Below are positions 17,885-26,579 of a stretch of DNA of 64,000 bases, one piece after another. Origin of the DNA: Anaerolineaceae bacterium (GTDB lineage: Bacteria > Chloroflexota > Anaerolineae > Aggregatilineales > Phototrophicaceae); the NCBI GenBank assembly GCA_002699585.1, contig PABP01000014.1, positions 682,001-746,000 on the forward strand, written 5' to 3'. The number at the start of each line of letters is the position of its first letter. Position 1 is the first letter of the stretch. A program made the translations under genes and the position numbers. The notes below the pieces were generated by a model. That model worked only from the letters and a program-made list of their open reading frames with translations. It was not told the origin of the DNA and searched no databases.

Positions 17885-17923
17885 AAAAGCACCGCCCTCA
17901 GATATGCCGAGAGCGGTGCTTTT
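17885..17923 (+). terminator. Rho-independent terminator after clpB
   Basis: AAAAGCACCGCCCTC pairs with GAGAGCGGTGCTTTT (one wobble) around a 9-base loop, ending in T4, 17 bases after the clpB stop. Confidence 0.88.
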
Positions 17924-18027
17924 GATTCCTGATGTCACTTACCAATGAGGCTACTCCGAACGGGTAGAAGGCGTAAATAAAAAAGCAGCACGTCATCAAA
18001 CGCACTGCTTTCGTAGAACTTTTCAGG

Positions 18028-18100
18028 TGGACCTAATGAGACTCGAACTCATGACCTCTTCAATGCCATTGAAGCGCTCTCCCAGCTGAGCTATAGGCCC
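18028..18100 (-). tRNA. tRNA-Ala, anticodon GGC
   Basis: The minus strand folds into a complete cloverleaf. The 7-bp acceptor stem GGGCCTA/TAGGTCC includes the G3:U70 pair that marks alanine tRNAs. The D arm is GCTCAGCTGGGAGAGC, the anticodon stem CTTCA/TGAAG encloses loop ATGGCAT with anticodon GGC, and the T arm carries GTTCGAGTC. The discriminator is A73 and the genome continues CCT, so the 3' CCA is not fully encoded. Confidence 0.96.
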
Positions 18101-18137
18101 TGAATGCGCACCATTCTATAGATGCGCTCCCCACATG

Positions 18138-18410
18138 TCAATATAAAATCAGGCGATTACGCCGTTCCCTGGGAGGCTTTTTCAGGAGTGCCTGGGCGGT
18201 GGCTTGCATTTCCGTCAGGACATCCTGCGGCGGCTGCAAAAAACGCGGGCCTTTTTCTAAAAAGTCAGCGATGGTCTGTTCAGAATCGTTGCTGCCACAA
18301 GCACAACCCGGCTCATCAAACCAGCGAACTTTGCCTTCTTCGATGACCGCGCCTTCGACGCCTCCGGCACTGTTTGGCCACATCCATGACGTATTCATAT
18401 TGTGCCCCAT
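18138..18410 (-). CDS. Small conserved-looking protein with CxC motif, unknown
   Basis: This 90-residue protein is not recognised. It has a short N-terminal region with Trp residues, a GCACG motif near the middle (two cysteines one residue apart) and a basic C-terminus (KKPPRERRNR). The start is uncertain: the fifth codon is another ATG with a GGGG stretch about 8 bases upstream, so the protein may have 86 residues. It lies between the tRNA and a small gene on the other strand. Coding appears real from its even amino-acid composition, but the evidence is modest. Confidence 0.55.
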   Translation of the reverse strand: MGHNMNTSWMWPNSAGGVEGAVIEEGKVRWFDEPGCACGSNDSEQTIADFLEKGPRFLQPPQDVLTEMQATAQALLKKPPRERRNRLILY

Positions 18411-18509
18411 TCTCTATTTGGCATTACGGTTGGTTATCTAGTAGATGATGCTCTTTGTATTGAGCTTACCCGGTTTTTCTAAACCATCGATGAGATGCGC
18501 ATTTTATCG

Positions 18510-18558
18510 CCAAATGTAAACTCTGTTTTGCAGGCTTTTTACGGTCGTTTACATTTGG
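18510..18558. promoter_or_regulatory. Long inverted repeat upstream of small gene
   Basis: CCAAATGTAAAC (18510-18521) and GTTTACATTTGG (18547-18558) are perfect 12-base inverted arms separated by 25 bases, so their centres lie 37 bases apart. They sit 80 bases before the probable start at 18639. Either two binding half-sites or an RNA stem would explain them. Confidence 0.5.
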
Positions 18559-18638
18559 GCAACACCGTTTCAATATGGCGGTTCTATAGTAGTGGCATCG
18601 TCAGGTTAGACGAGTTGCAGACAGAAGGAGTGCACCCC

Positions 18639-18866
18639 ATGGACCATGCCATCATCAGAACGCAGACTTCCCACCCTGTAGATGAGCTAGATGCAACACT
18701 CGTGCGCAAAAACCTGTACCAGCCAATACCTCGTGCGCTCCCAATGTCCGCTCCTAATCAGCATTGTGTCACCTACACATCACAAACTGATGTGGCACAA
18801 CGCAACTTCATGAAACTTGGCGTTCACGTCAGCCAGAGCGAAAAACAGACGACGACTCCCGATTAA
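18639..18866 (+). CDS. Small protein, unknown function
   Basis: From ATG at 18639, with AAGGAG nine bases upstream, a 75-residue polar protein is encoded. The frame is open farther upstream (to 18495), but the ribosome binding site argues for this start. It contains scattered cysteine and histidine, no membrane segment and no motif I recognise. A 12-base inverted repeat precedes it and a hairpin terminator follows about 100 bases after the stop, which supports an independent transcript. Confidence 0.5.
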   Translation: MDHAIIRTQTSHPVDELDATLVRKNLYQPIPRALPMSAPNQHCVTYTSQTDVAQRNFMKLGVHVSQSEKQTTTPD

Positions 18867-18965
18867 AGGCTTATCTCACAACAACACGGGCATCCGCCTC
18901 ACCGCACATTAAGGATGCCAAGCACCTCACCCCCACCCATCTCCTTAACTGGCTGAACGACGAAC

Positions 18966-18995
18966 AAAAGGGGCACGACAAGTGCCCCCATTTTT
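18966..18995. terminator. Bidirectional hairpin terminator
   Basis: GGGGCAC and GTGCCCC pair around GACAA, flanked by AAAA on one side and ATTTTT on the other. It lies between the small gene and the convergent LCP-family gene and can end both transcripts. Confidence 0.75.
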
Positions 18996-19039
18996 GGTTA
19001 ATGCTGTGGGTTGTTTTGAATACGTTTGCCGCTGTTATG

Positions 19040-19984
19040 CTAGCCGCTGTAGTTCTCGCCGAACACCTCGATGAGCAGCTCCGGCAGCAGAGCGCGATCT
19101 GGTACGCGCGATGTCTCCCTGCCCTGGTTGACTTGCAGGCTGTAAGCCTGATTTAGCGCGCCGGTATGCACATCATCAAAGGTCAGGTTCGCTAGTTCGA
19201 TGCCCAGACGCACGCCGTCTTCGATAGCGATGTTGGTATAGAAGTTGTTCGATAGCTGGTCGAGCAAAGATGGAATATCGTCAATCACGCCGTTGAGGGT
19301 ATCCGGTTGCTGTAACTTGGCGTAGATGGCCTCTAAAACAGCCAGTTGACGCTGACCACGCAAATAGTCATTGTCCCCGTGACGGGTACGCGCATAGCGC
19401 AGGGCATCATAACCATCAAAATCCTGCACGCCGCGCTCAACTTCAAACGGATCGAAGCCGTAGTCCATATCCGGGAATTCCTGATCGTAGATGGCCAACG
19501 GTACGTCAATCGTGATGCCGCCGATGGCATCCACCACTGTAATGAAGGCTTCAAAGTCAAACAGCATGTAAGCATCAATGTAGAAGCCGAAATTGTATTG
19601 CAGCGTATCCATCGCGTAGATCGGGCCGTAGCCTTCTTGGATATTTTCCCCACGCAGCACCAGCGTATTGACGCGTGCCAGTTCGCCATTTTCCACCAGC
19701 GAGAAGTGCATGTCACGCGGAATGCTGAGGATACCAAGCTGCTGGGTCGCCGGGTCGTAGCTGGCGATCATGATGGCATCGGTGCGCACTTGCAGCGTAT
19801 TGTGTTCGCTGGGGCGGCGGTCCATGCCCATAATCAGGACCGTAAAGCGCGTTTGACCGTCCCAGTAGGCCGTATATTCGTCTTGCGCCTGGGAGGGCTG
19901 TGGGGTCAGGATCAGCAATAGGGCCAGCCCGAACAAGCTGAACAAACCCATAAATTGTCGTGTGATTGTGTGACTCTGTGGCAT
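19040..19984 (-). CDS. LytR-CpsA-Psr (LCP) family protein
   Basis: This protein of about 314 residues belongs to the LCP enzymes, which transfer lipid-linked glycopolymers to peptidoglycan or related acceptors outside the cytoplasmic membrane. A signal sequence or membrane anchor is at the N-terminus (GLFSLFGLALLLIL then SQAQ). The catalytic core shows FTVLIMGMDRR, RTDAIMIASYDPATQQLGILSIPRD, the IGGITIDVP segment and YARTRHGDNDYLRGQRQ, with the conserved Arg and Asp residues. ATG at 19984 is preferred over the ATG at 20038, because it places basic and polar residues just before the hydrophobic segment. In Chloroflexota, whose envelope is atypical, the acceptor is uncertain. Confidence 0.9.
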   Translation of the reverse strand: MPQSHTITRQFMGLFSLFGLALLLILTPQPSQAQDEYTAYWDGQTRFTVLIMGMDRRPSEHNTLQVRTDAIMIASYDPATQQLGILSIPRDMHFSLVENGELARVNTLVLRGENIQEGYGPIYAMDTLQYNFGFYIDAYMLFDFEAFITVVDAIGGITIDVPLAIYDQEFPDMDYGFDPFEVERGVQDFDGYDALRYARTRHGDNDYLRGQRQLAVLEAIYAKLQQPDTLNGVIDDIPSLLDQLSNNFYTNIAIEDGVRLGIELANLTFDDVHTGALNQAYSLQVNQGRETSRVPDRALLPELLIEVFGENYSG

Positions 19985-20146
19985 AGGGAACTCTTCAGGA
20001 TATTTCAGGTTGATCTTAGCGACGATCATAGCATACACATTGCCCTACGCACCTGACGCTGAGGGCACGCTTAGGCAATTTTTGCGAGATTTTTGTGACT
20101 GCGCCCCGCGTATCAGGAAACCTGTACAAAATACAGCGCGTTACGC

Positions 20147-21211
20147 TCAGGCATCAGCGCCTTGATTGCGGCGTTCCAGGTTGTAGATGGCATCCAATGG
20201 GCCGATGACAATCAGTGTATCTCCCAGTTCGATGCCTTCCTGCGGACTGGGCGTAATAATCAGTTGATTGTTGGCTTTACGAATGCCCAGGATATTGACT
20301 TGATGCTCACGACGCAGTTCGCAGTTGCCGATGGTCTGGCCGGAGAGTTGCGATTGCTCATTGACAAAAATCTGGCCGATGTCGATGTTACGATCCGCGC
20401 CGAAATGAAAAATGTGCTCCAGGAAGTCGTTAACAGCCGGACGCAGCAGCGTCAGCGCCATGCGGTGGCCGCCGATCTGATAAGGGTTGATGACGCGGTT
20501 GGCTCCAGCGGTACGTAACTTGCTCTCAGTCTCCAGGCGTGTCACCCTGGCGATGATAAAGACCTTCGGGTTAAGTTCCCGCGCGGAAAGCACCGTCAGC
20601 ACGTTGTCCGGGTCATCATTGAGTGCAGCCACCAGGCCGCGCGCCTGGGCAATACCGGCTTTAATCAGCACATCATCATGCGTCGCATTGCCGATCACAT
20701 GCGGTACCCCCATCTCGATCATACGCTCTTCGATATCTTCATTGGCATCCACAACCACGAACGGCTCGCTGCGGGCGGTCAGGTCAGCCGCGATCTGGCG
20801 ACCCATGCGACCATAGCCACATATAATGTAGTGATCCTTCATCTGCATCAGCGTTTGCTCCAATTGGCGCTTTTTGACGCGCACGCCCCAGCGTTCGCCC
20901 AGCACAATACTGACGGCGTTGCTGACAGCGGTCGTTGCTACGCCAATACCCAATACGATTAAAATGGAAGTGAAAACACGGCCCTCAGGGGTGAGTGACC
21001 CGCGGACTTCGCCGAAGCCCACCGTTGATAGGGTAATGATGGTCATGTACAGCGCATCGACCAGGGTGTAGCTCTCAATAAGCATAAAACCAATGACCGC
21101 CCCAATCGTCAAAACGGCTAAGATCGCCAGTGACAACTGCAAGCGGCGCAATGGATCACTGGGGAATGATCCAAACCAATTTCCAAGGGTTGATGCGATA
21201 CGTTCGATCAT
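20147..21211 (-). CDS. Potassium channel with RCK (TrkA-N) regulatory domains
   Basis: This 354-residue protein resembles Kch/MthK-type two-helix K+ channels. Helices are at about 25-45 and 75-105, with the pore loop and selectivity filter TVGFG at 63-67 between them. The cytoplasmic part has an RCK-N Rossmann domain starting GYGRMGRQIA at 132-141 with the nucleotide-binding acidic VVVD strand end, and an RCK-C domain near 240-345. It should conduct K+ under ligand control. TVGFG instead of TVGYG is a common variant. It is a single gene. Confidence 0.93.
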   Translation of the reverse strand: MIERIASTLGNWFGSFPSDPLRRLQLSLAILAVLTIGAVIGFMLIESYTLVDALYMTIITLSTVGFGEVRGSLTPEGRVFTSILIVLGIGVATTAVSNAVSIVLGERWGVRVKKRQLEQTLMQMKDHYIICGYGRMGRQIAADLTARSEPFVVVDANEDIEERMIEMGVPHVIGNATHDDVLIKAGIAQARGLVAALNDDPDNVLTVLSARELNPKVFIIARVTRLETESKLRTAGANRVINPYQIGGHRMALTLLRPAVNDFLEHIFHFGADRNIDIGQIFVNEQSQLSGQTIGNCELRREHQVNILGIRKANNQLIITPSPQEGIELGDTLIVIGPLDAIYNLERRNQGADA

Positions 21212-21347
21212 AGGCTAATCATAACGCACTTTGGGCGTTTTGCTGCCTGCGCGACGCGCTTAAAGGGGCCAATCTCGTTGGCAATAGCGATGTAAGAAGC
21301 CTATTCGATCAGGCGCATTTCAATACGTGATCAATGGAATGATAAAG

Positions 21348-21791
21348 CTACTCTAACGACTGGGTATTATCCGTTGTCGAAGAACTGCCGGGGATGGGTG
21401 ACGCCTGGGCTGATGATTTGGGCGTCTGCTGCGGGGTTTGTTTTGGGGTCGTTGGCGCATAGTCTTTGCTGTCATCATGCATGGTATGGCCGGGCCTACA
21501 ACCCTGTGACGTGACGATAGTCGTAGATAACTCTCGCGAGCAATCCAGGTTATCGTTACATAGCTTGTCAACAATGCGCCCTGCAATATCGTTTGCCAGC
21601 TCCGCTGAGATATTCATATACATGAAGTAAAAGACCCACTCTTCTTGAGGGGACTGTTTACAGCGGCCCACAGTTGTCACAAATTGCTGGACGCCAAACG
21701 CGACGTCTGAGCGAACCTCGCGCGTTTCATATTCATTTGTGTCAACTTCTCGGACGATGAAGTAACGCTTTTGCACTGCTAAAAGCTCCAA
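21348..21791 (-). CDS. Hypothetical protein with Thr/Pro/Ser-rich tail
   Basis: This 147-residue protein is unrecognised. Residues 1-100 look folded (VQKRYFIVREVDTNEYETRE, then EEWVFYFMYMNISAELANDIAG), and the last 45 residues are low complexity (KQTPQQTPKSSAQ). Three cysteines are spread through the middle. There is no signal peptide. The likely start is a TTG at 21791 with GAGG five to six bases upstream. Confidence 0.55.
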   Translation of the reverse strand: MELLAVQKRYFIVREVDTNEYETREVRSDVAFGVQQFVTTVGRCKQSPQEEWVFYFMYMNISAELANDIAGRIVDKLCNDNLDCSRELSTTIVTSQGCRPGHTMHDDSKDYAPTTPKQTPQQTPKSSAQASPIPGSSSTTDNTQSLE

Positions 21792-22050
21792 CTTAACCTC
21801 AGTTTTCGAGATCGCTTCGACATGTTTGATCGTTACTATAGCGCCTTCAACTTAGAAACAGATGATATATCACTAAAGAATTGCAAAATCTAACATCAAT
21901 TGTACGATTTGGTTAAAGCGTCCTCACCTTTCTGCAAACGAGTTTACAAACGAGGCTGCAAACTCCGTCAAACCTGCTTTAGATCATAAATTCTGTTACA
22001 ATGGGCGCTCAACCGCAGCAACCGCATCTATGGCCCACTACGAGGATAGT

Positions 22051-24378
22051 ATGACCCAAGGACCCACCGGAGACTTATTAACCGGATTGAATGAACGCCA
22101 ACGGGCAGCCGTGACCGCAGGCGGTGGCCCCGTGCTGGTATTGGCCGGGCCGGGGAGCGGTAAAACGCGGGTGCTGACGCGCCGCATTGCCTACCTCATT
22201 AACGAGATGCAGATCGCACCGCATACCATTATGGCAGTGACGTTCACCAACAAGGCCGCAACGGAAATGCGCCACCGGGTGCAGGCCGCGATTGGCATGC
22301 ATACGCGCGGCCTGCAAATCGGCACTTTCCATGCGACCTGCGCCCGCATCCTGCGCATTGAATACGACTTCACGCCCTATGACCAGGATTTCGTCATCTA
22401 CGACACCGATGACCAGCTTAATGCTGTCGGTCAGGCTATGAACGAACTCAATGTGGATCGCAAGAAATTCAGCCCGCGCGCGGTGCTCTCAGCCATTTCC
22501 TCAGCCAAGAATGAAATGATCCTGCCACATAACTTTGTCGGTCAGGATTACTTCGGTGAGATCGTCAGTCGTGTGTACCCCCGCTACCAGTCGATTTTGC
22601 TGGATAGCAACGCGCTCGACTTCGACGATTTGCTGGTGCAGATGGTGCTGGCCCTGCGCCATAACCCGGTGCTTCAGGAAAAATACCAGCGTAAATTTGC
22701 CTGGGTGCTGGTCGATGAGTTCCAGGATACGAACACGGTGCAGTACCAACTGGTCGAGTTGTTTGGCGCACCCCAGAACAACATTTTCGTCGTCGGTGAT
22801 GAAGACCAGTCGATTTATGCCTTCCGTGGTGCCGATTATCGCAACGTCGCCCGCTTCCGCCAGGATTACCCGGAAGCTAGCGTCATCATGCTGGAACAAA
22901 ATTACCGTTCAACCCAGGTGGTGCTGGACGTTGCCAATGCGGTCATCAGCCGCAACAAGCACCGCACGCCCAAGCACTTGTTCACCGACCAGTCCGGCGG
23001 TGATCTCATCACGCTGCACGAAGCCTATGATGATGGCTACGAAGCCCGTTATGTCATGGAAGAAATCGAGGGGTTGCGGCGGCACGGTTATGACTACAGC
23101 GATATGGCCGTGATGTACCGCACCAATCCCCAGTCGCGTGCGCTGGAACGTGCCTGTGTGGAAGAAGGGGTGCCCTATACATTGGTTGGGGGTGTCGGCT
23201 TCTATAAACGGCGCGAAATCCGGGACATACTCGCCTATTTGCGCGTGGTTCAAAACCCCAATGATCGTGTCAGTTTTGCCCGTATTATCAATACGCCCAA
23301 GCGTGGTATCGGCAAAAAATCGCTGGAGAGCTTCCAGTATTGGGCCGCCGACCAAAACATGAGCTATGGCGAAGCCCTGCTCAAATTGATGGATGGCGCT
23401 GACAATCCGTTGAACTCACGCGCGCAGAAGCTGTTCAAAGACTTTGGCGAGTTGCTGTTCCAATGGCGTGAACTGGCAGAAGAGGCCCCTTTAGTGATAC
23501 TCTACGATAGGGTTACCAGCGACATCGGCTACCATCTGTATATCCATGACATCAGCGATAACGACCTAGAAGCCGCCGACCGCACCGACAACCTCAATGA
23601 GCTGCGCGGCTTGCTGGTACAGGCTGAAGAAGACGAAATCAGCCTGGTGGACTTTTTGGGCGAGCAAGCCCTGATGACGGATGCCGATACCAAGCTCGAT
23701 GGTGAAGATCGCATCACGTTGATGACGCTGCACGCCGCTAAAGGTCTGGAATTCCCGATTGTGTTCATTACGGGCGTGGAAGATGGCTTGCTGCCGCATT
23801 TTCGGTCGATGGAAAGCCAGGACGACATTGAAGAAGAACGGCGGTTGCTGTATGTGGGCATCACACGGGCGATGGAACGCCTCTATTTGACGTATGCCTT
23901 CAAGCGCACGACCTGGGGCGGCAGCGAAGCCCGCGAGCGCTCCAACTTCCTCTATGACATTCCCGAAGAACTGACCGATGGGTTGCCCAATGGCCTCAAC
24001 AGTGACCGCAGCTACCAGAGCTTCCGCCAGATGACCACCTGGGAGCCGGGCATCAAGAACGATACCGACCGCCGTATCGCCCGCAGCGGCCTGGATCGCT
24101 TGCGCCAGGATTTGCAGCGCAATCAGCAGCAGGGTAAATCGAGTGGCAATGACGCTGTACGCAAGAAGATCATCCCGTTCCCTGGCAGCGAACCGGAGCC
24201 GCCTGCCGATCCTCAGTTCCATACAGGTATGAGCGTTTATCATCCCATGTTCGGTGACGGCATGGTCGTCGAGAGCCACGTCATTACCGATGACGAAGAA
24301 GTGACGGTCGTTTTCAAGGACAAGCGCTACGGCGTCAAGAAGCTGCTGGCCAGCCTAGCGAATCTGACTGTGCAGTAG
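22051..24378 (+). CDS. pcrA: UvrD/PcrA-type superfamily 1 DNA helicase
   Basis: This 775-residue 3'-5' helicase acts in nucleotide excision repair and in clearing replication conflicts. Motifs run in order: Q motif LNERQRAAV, Walker A AGPGSGKT at 32-39, motif Ia FTNKAATEM, motif II VLVDEFQDTN, motif III GDEDQSIYAFRGAD, motif IV EQNYRST, motif V TLHAAKGLEFP and motif VI YVGITRAMERL. The C-terminus (MSVYHPMFGDGMV) is the small RNA-polymerase-binding domain seen in PcrA. ATG at 22051 is preferred to ATG at 22030 because GAGGAT stands just before it. The glycosidase-like gene begins 28 bases after the stop and may be cotranscribed. Confidence 0.95.
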   Translation: MTQGPTGDLLTGLNERQRAAVTAGGGPVLVLAGPGSGKTRVLTRRIAYLINEMQIAPHTIMAVTFTNKAATEMRHRVQAAIGMHTRGLQIGTFHATCARILRIEYDFTPYDQDFVIYDTDDQLNAVGQAMNELNVDRKKFSPRAVLSAISSAKNEMILPHNFVGQDYFGEIVSRVYPRYQSILLDSNALDFDDLLVQMVLALRHNPVLQEKYQRKFAWVLVDEFQDTNTVQYQLVELFGAPQNNIFVVGDEDQSIYAFRGADYRNVARFRQDYPEASVIMLEQNYRSTQVVLDVANAVISRNKHRTPKHLFTDQSGGDLITLHEAYDDGYEARYVMEEIEGLRRHGYDYSDMAVMYRTNPQSRALERACVEEGVPYTLVGGVGFYKRREIRDILAYLRVVQNPNDRVSFARIINTPKRGIGKKSLESFQYWAADQNMSYGEALLKLMDGADNPLNSRAQKLFKDFGELLFQWRELAEEAPLVILYDRVTSDIGYHLYIHDISDNDLEAADRTDNLNELRGLLVQAEEDEISLVDFLGEQALMTDADTKLDGEDRITLMTLHAAKGLEFPIVFITGVEDGLLPHFRSMESQDDIEEERRLLYVGITRAMERLYLTYAFKRTTWGGSEARERSNFLYDIPEELTDGLPNGLNSDRSYQSFRQMTTWEPGIKNDTDRRIARSGLDRLRQDLQRNQQQGKSSGNDAVRKKIIPFPGSEPEPPADPQFHTGMSVYHPMFGDGMVVESHVITDDEEVTVVFKDKRYGVKKLLASLANLTVQ

Positions 24379-24406
24379 CGTATTCTGCTGCTGAGGATCA
24401 ACCAAC

Positions 24407-25450
24407 ATGCTGATTGGTGCGATGGATTTACCCCATGTCTGGCAAGATTGGGATCGAACCCAGTTGCAGCAGCACATGGATACATTGGCCCAGGCAGGCA
24501 TCAACACCTTCCTTGTCGAATCCGACGCCGATGTTTACGATGGGCCGATCATCGACAGCGCCCATCAAGCCGGGTTGCGCTTCTTTGGTGGCCTGAATTG
24601 CTACTATAATCCGGCGGCTATCCAGCAGCGGCCCGACCTGTACCCGATTGACCAGACTGGGGTGCATTATCCGGTGCGCGGCTGGTATGACGCGGGTGTC
24701 ATCCCCACCGACGATGCCTACAATGCCGGACTGGTGAAGTTAGCTAGCTCCCTGGTCAGTACCTATCCGATGGATGGCTTTTTGCTCAATTTCATCCGCT
24801 GGCCCTTGTTCTGGGAATACGAACTTCGCCCCGATACGCCTGCTCCTGGCCAAACCTCGTTTGATGCTCATTCTCTGAACCGTTTTCAGTCACAGACAGG
24901 CATCACACTGCCGACAGATACCACACTGCGCCAACAGATCGACTGGCTTTTGACGCACCATGCTCAGTCATGGACCCATTTTAAGTGTGATGTGATTACG
25001 TCCACCGTTCGCCAAATCGTAGACGCGATTCGGGCTGTTCGCGGGGCTGAATTCCCGATTGGACTGGCCAATGTTCCCGCTCTGCCCGATGTGCTTGAAC
25101 CCATCCTTGGGCAGCGCCTTGCCGATTTGTCTCCGCTGGTCGATTTCTTCCTGCCGATGACCTACCATGCCATCCTGCATCGGCCCTATACCTGGATTGA
25201 GAGCATCCTCGATAGCATGCGCCATTCAACTCCACACAAACTGGTTCCTTTTGTGCTCTCGGCCACCCAGGCAGGGGATGGGTCTGCCCCTCTGCCGGAT
25301 GACGAATGGCAGGCCATGTTGCGGCTGATCTTGTCCGATGCGGATACACAGGGTTTGGTGTTCTTTACGGCTAGTGACTTGCTATCAAGCGGGCGTAGTC
25401 GGCAGCTTAAGCAAATTCTGGCTCCCTATTTGACAGCAGACGACCGATAG
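24407..25450 (+). CDS. Glycoside-hydrolase-like TIM-barrel protein, unknown substrate
   Basis: The 347-residue product has the strand-helix rhythm of a TIM barrel and resembles putative glycoside hydrolases of the GH10-like/DUF4015 kind. Visible parts are the N-terminal strand plus helix with AGINTFLVESDADV, then AHQAGLRFFGGLNCYYNP, YPMDGFLLNFIRWPLFWEYE and VDFFLPMTYHAIL. Acidic residues at strand ends (E and D in VESDAD, E in WEYE) could be catalytic, but I cannot assign them. There is no signal peptide, so it is cytoplasmic. GAGGATC precedes the ATG. Confidence 0.6.
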   Translation: MLIGAMDLPHVWQDWDRTQLQQHMDTLAQAGINTFLVESDADVYDGPIIDSAHQAGLRFFGGLNCYYNPAAIQQRPDLYPIDQTGVHYPVRGWYDAGVIPTDDAYNAGLVKLASSLVSTYPMDGFLLNFIRWPLFWEYELRPDTPAPGQTSFDAHSLNRFQSQTGITLPTDTTLRQQIDWLLTHHAQSWTHFKCDVITSTVRQIVDAIRAVRGAEFPIGLANVPALPDVLEPILGQRLADLSPLVDFFLPMTYHAILHRPYTWIESILDSMRHSTPHKLVPFVLSATQAGDGSAPLPDDEWQAMLRLILSDADTQGLVFFTASDLLSSGRSRQLKQILAPYLTADDR

Positions 25451-25522
25451 GTGAAGCAGATAGGGACGCTTGTCTAGGCCGCCCCTTATTTATTATTCAA
25501 TGGACTCTAAGTGTCGGGTTGT

Positions 25523-25678
25523 TTAGCGCTCCTTTTCCGCCATGATGCCCACCAACCGGGCTGTGGTCGCCAGCAGCGCCGCCGCTGCTAACAGGGTTGG
25601 ATCTTCCACAAAACCCATGATGGCCAACACAAACGAAAACAGTAGTAAGAGCGCTTGCAATAGACGTGCAAGCGTCAT
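25523..25678 (-). CDS. Small two-helix membrane protein
   Basis: The ATG at 25678 is preceded by AAGGAGAGACTC, an excellent ribosome binding site, giving 51 residues. Two hydrophobic stretches at about 5-22 and 28-42 flank GFVEDP, a hairpin membrane topology, and the tail is charged (MAEKER). An upstream in-frame start would add 19 polar residues without a better site. The function is unknown. Confidence 0.7.
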   Translation of the reverse strand: MTLARLLQALLLLFSFVLAIMGFVEDPTLLAAAALLATTARLVGIMAEKER

Positions 25679-25914
25679 GAGTCTCTCCTTATGACTATTG
25701 GGTAAATGTGTCCCCGCGAGATGAATCAAGCTCATTATATAGAAAATTTGTTCTAAACTTAGTAGAAAAGCGAACGAGTTTCGTTAGGAAATCGTTTGTT
25801 ATAAATTATTTTCCTGTAACATGGAGTAATAGGGATACTAGGAGTCTTATTTCAGGTACCCAGGGTAAGGCACAGTCAAGTCCATAGGAATCGTCTTAGA
25901 ACCTAAACTCACCA

Positions 25915-25943
25915 CTGACGATTCAGCACTCTGCCGCTATAAT
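25915..25943 (+). promoter_or_regulatory. Promoter of the slyD-like gene
   Basis: A perfect TATAAT (25938-25943) lies 17 bases after CTGACG (25915-25920), a four-of-six match to the -35 consensus. A small stem GCCCC-N6-GGGGC at 25958-25973 lies in the resulting short leader. Confidence 0.6.
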
Positions 25944-26000
25944 GCGCGCACTCAATCGCCCCATATTCGGGGCATTTTATGTGTTAGGAGACATCAACAC

Positions 26001-26519
26001 ATGGCACAAGTGAAAGACGGCATGGTCGGTACGATTGCTTATAAGCTGTACGTGGACGGCACAGAAATCGAAGAAGTCACGGCAGATGAACAGATGGAAT
26101 ACCTGCACGGCGCGGAAAACATCGTCCCAGGCCTGGAAGCAGCCCTGGAAGGCAAGCAGGTTGGCGATAGCTTTACGGTAGAAGTGCAGCCTGCCGATGG
26201 GTATGGTGACTACGACGATGAACTGATCGACGAATACCCGGCGGAAGACTTTGACACCGACGATCAACTCGAAGCCGGTATGGAAATCGAGATCATGGAC
26301 GAAGAAAATGAAGTCTATGAAGGCACCATCATTGAAATTACCAACGACTATATCCGTGTTGACTTCAATGACCCGCTGGCAGGCAAAGTCCTGACCTACG
26401 ATGTACAGGTCGTTGATGTGCGTCCGGCAACCGAGGAAGAACTCAAGATGGGCTTCCCGGCCAGCTTGCTCGATGAGTTCGACGAGCATGGCCACGATGG
26501 GCACAATCACGCTCACTAA
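26001..26519 (+). CDS. slyD: SlyD-type FKBP peptidyl-prolyl isomerase
   Basis: This 172-residue cytoplasmic folding helper catalyses cis-trans isomerisation of prolyl bonds. The FKBP fold is split by the insert-in-flap chaperone domain as in SlyD. Visible are the FKBP start (DGMVGTIAYKLYVDG), EYLHGAENIVPGLEAALEGK, the insert with ADGYGDYDDELIDEYPAEDF, and the return strand GKVLTYDVQVVDVR. The C-terminus HGHDGHNHAH is a short metal-binding histidine tail. AGGAG lies ten bases before the ATG. It has its own promoter and a terminator. Confidence 0.95.
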   Translation: MAQVKDGMVGTIAYKLYVDGTEIEEVTADEQMEYLHGAENIVPGLEAALEGKQVGDSFTVEVQPADGYGDYDDELIDEYPAEDFDTDDQLEAGMEIEIMDEENEVYEGTIIEITNDYIRVDFNDPLAGKVLTYDVQVVDVRPATEEELKMGFPASLLDEFDEHGHDGHNHAH

Positions 26520-26544
26520 AGAGCAGGCTGAAACAATAGCAACA

Positions 26545-26574
26545 AAAAGAGCGCGGGATAGCCTGCGCTCTTTT
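26545..26574. terminator. Bidirectional terminator after slyD
   Basis: AAAAGAGCGCGGG (26545-26557) pairs with CCTGCGCTCTTTT (26562-26574) with one wobble around a 4-base loop. It serves slyD and the convergent secreted-protein gene, whose stop is six bases away. Confidence 0.85.
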
Positions 26575-26579
26575 CATAT

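Noticed and set aside
18495-18638. Longer N-terminus for the small gene at 18639
   Set aside because: The extension spans the inverted repeat, lacks a ribosome binding site, and the ATG at 18639 has a strong one.
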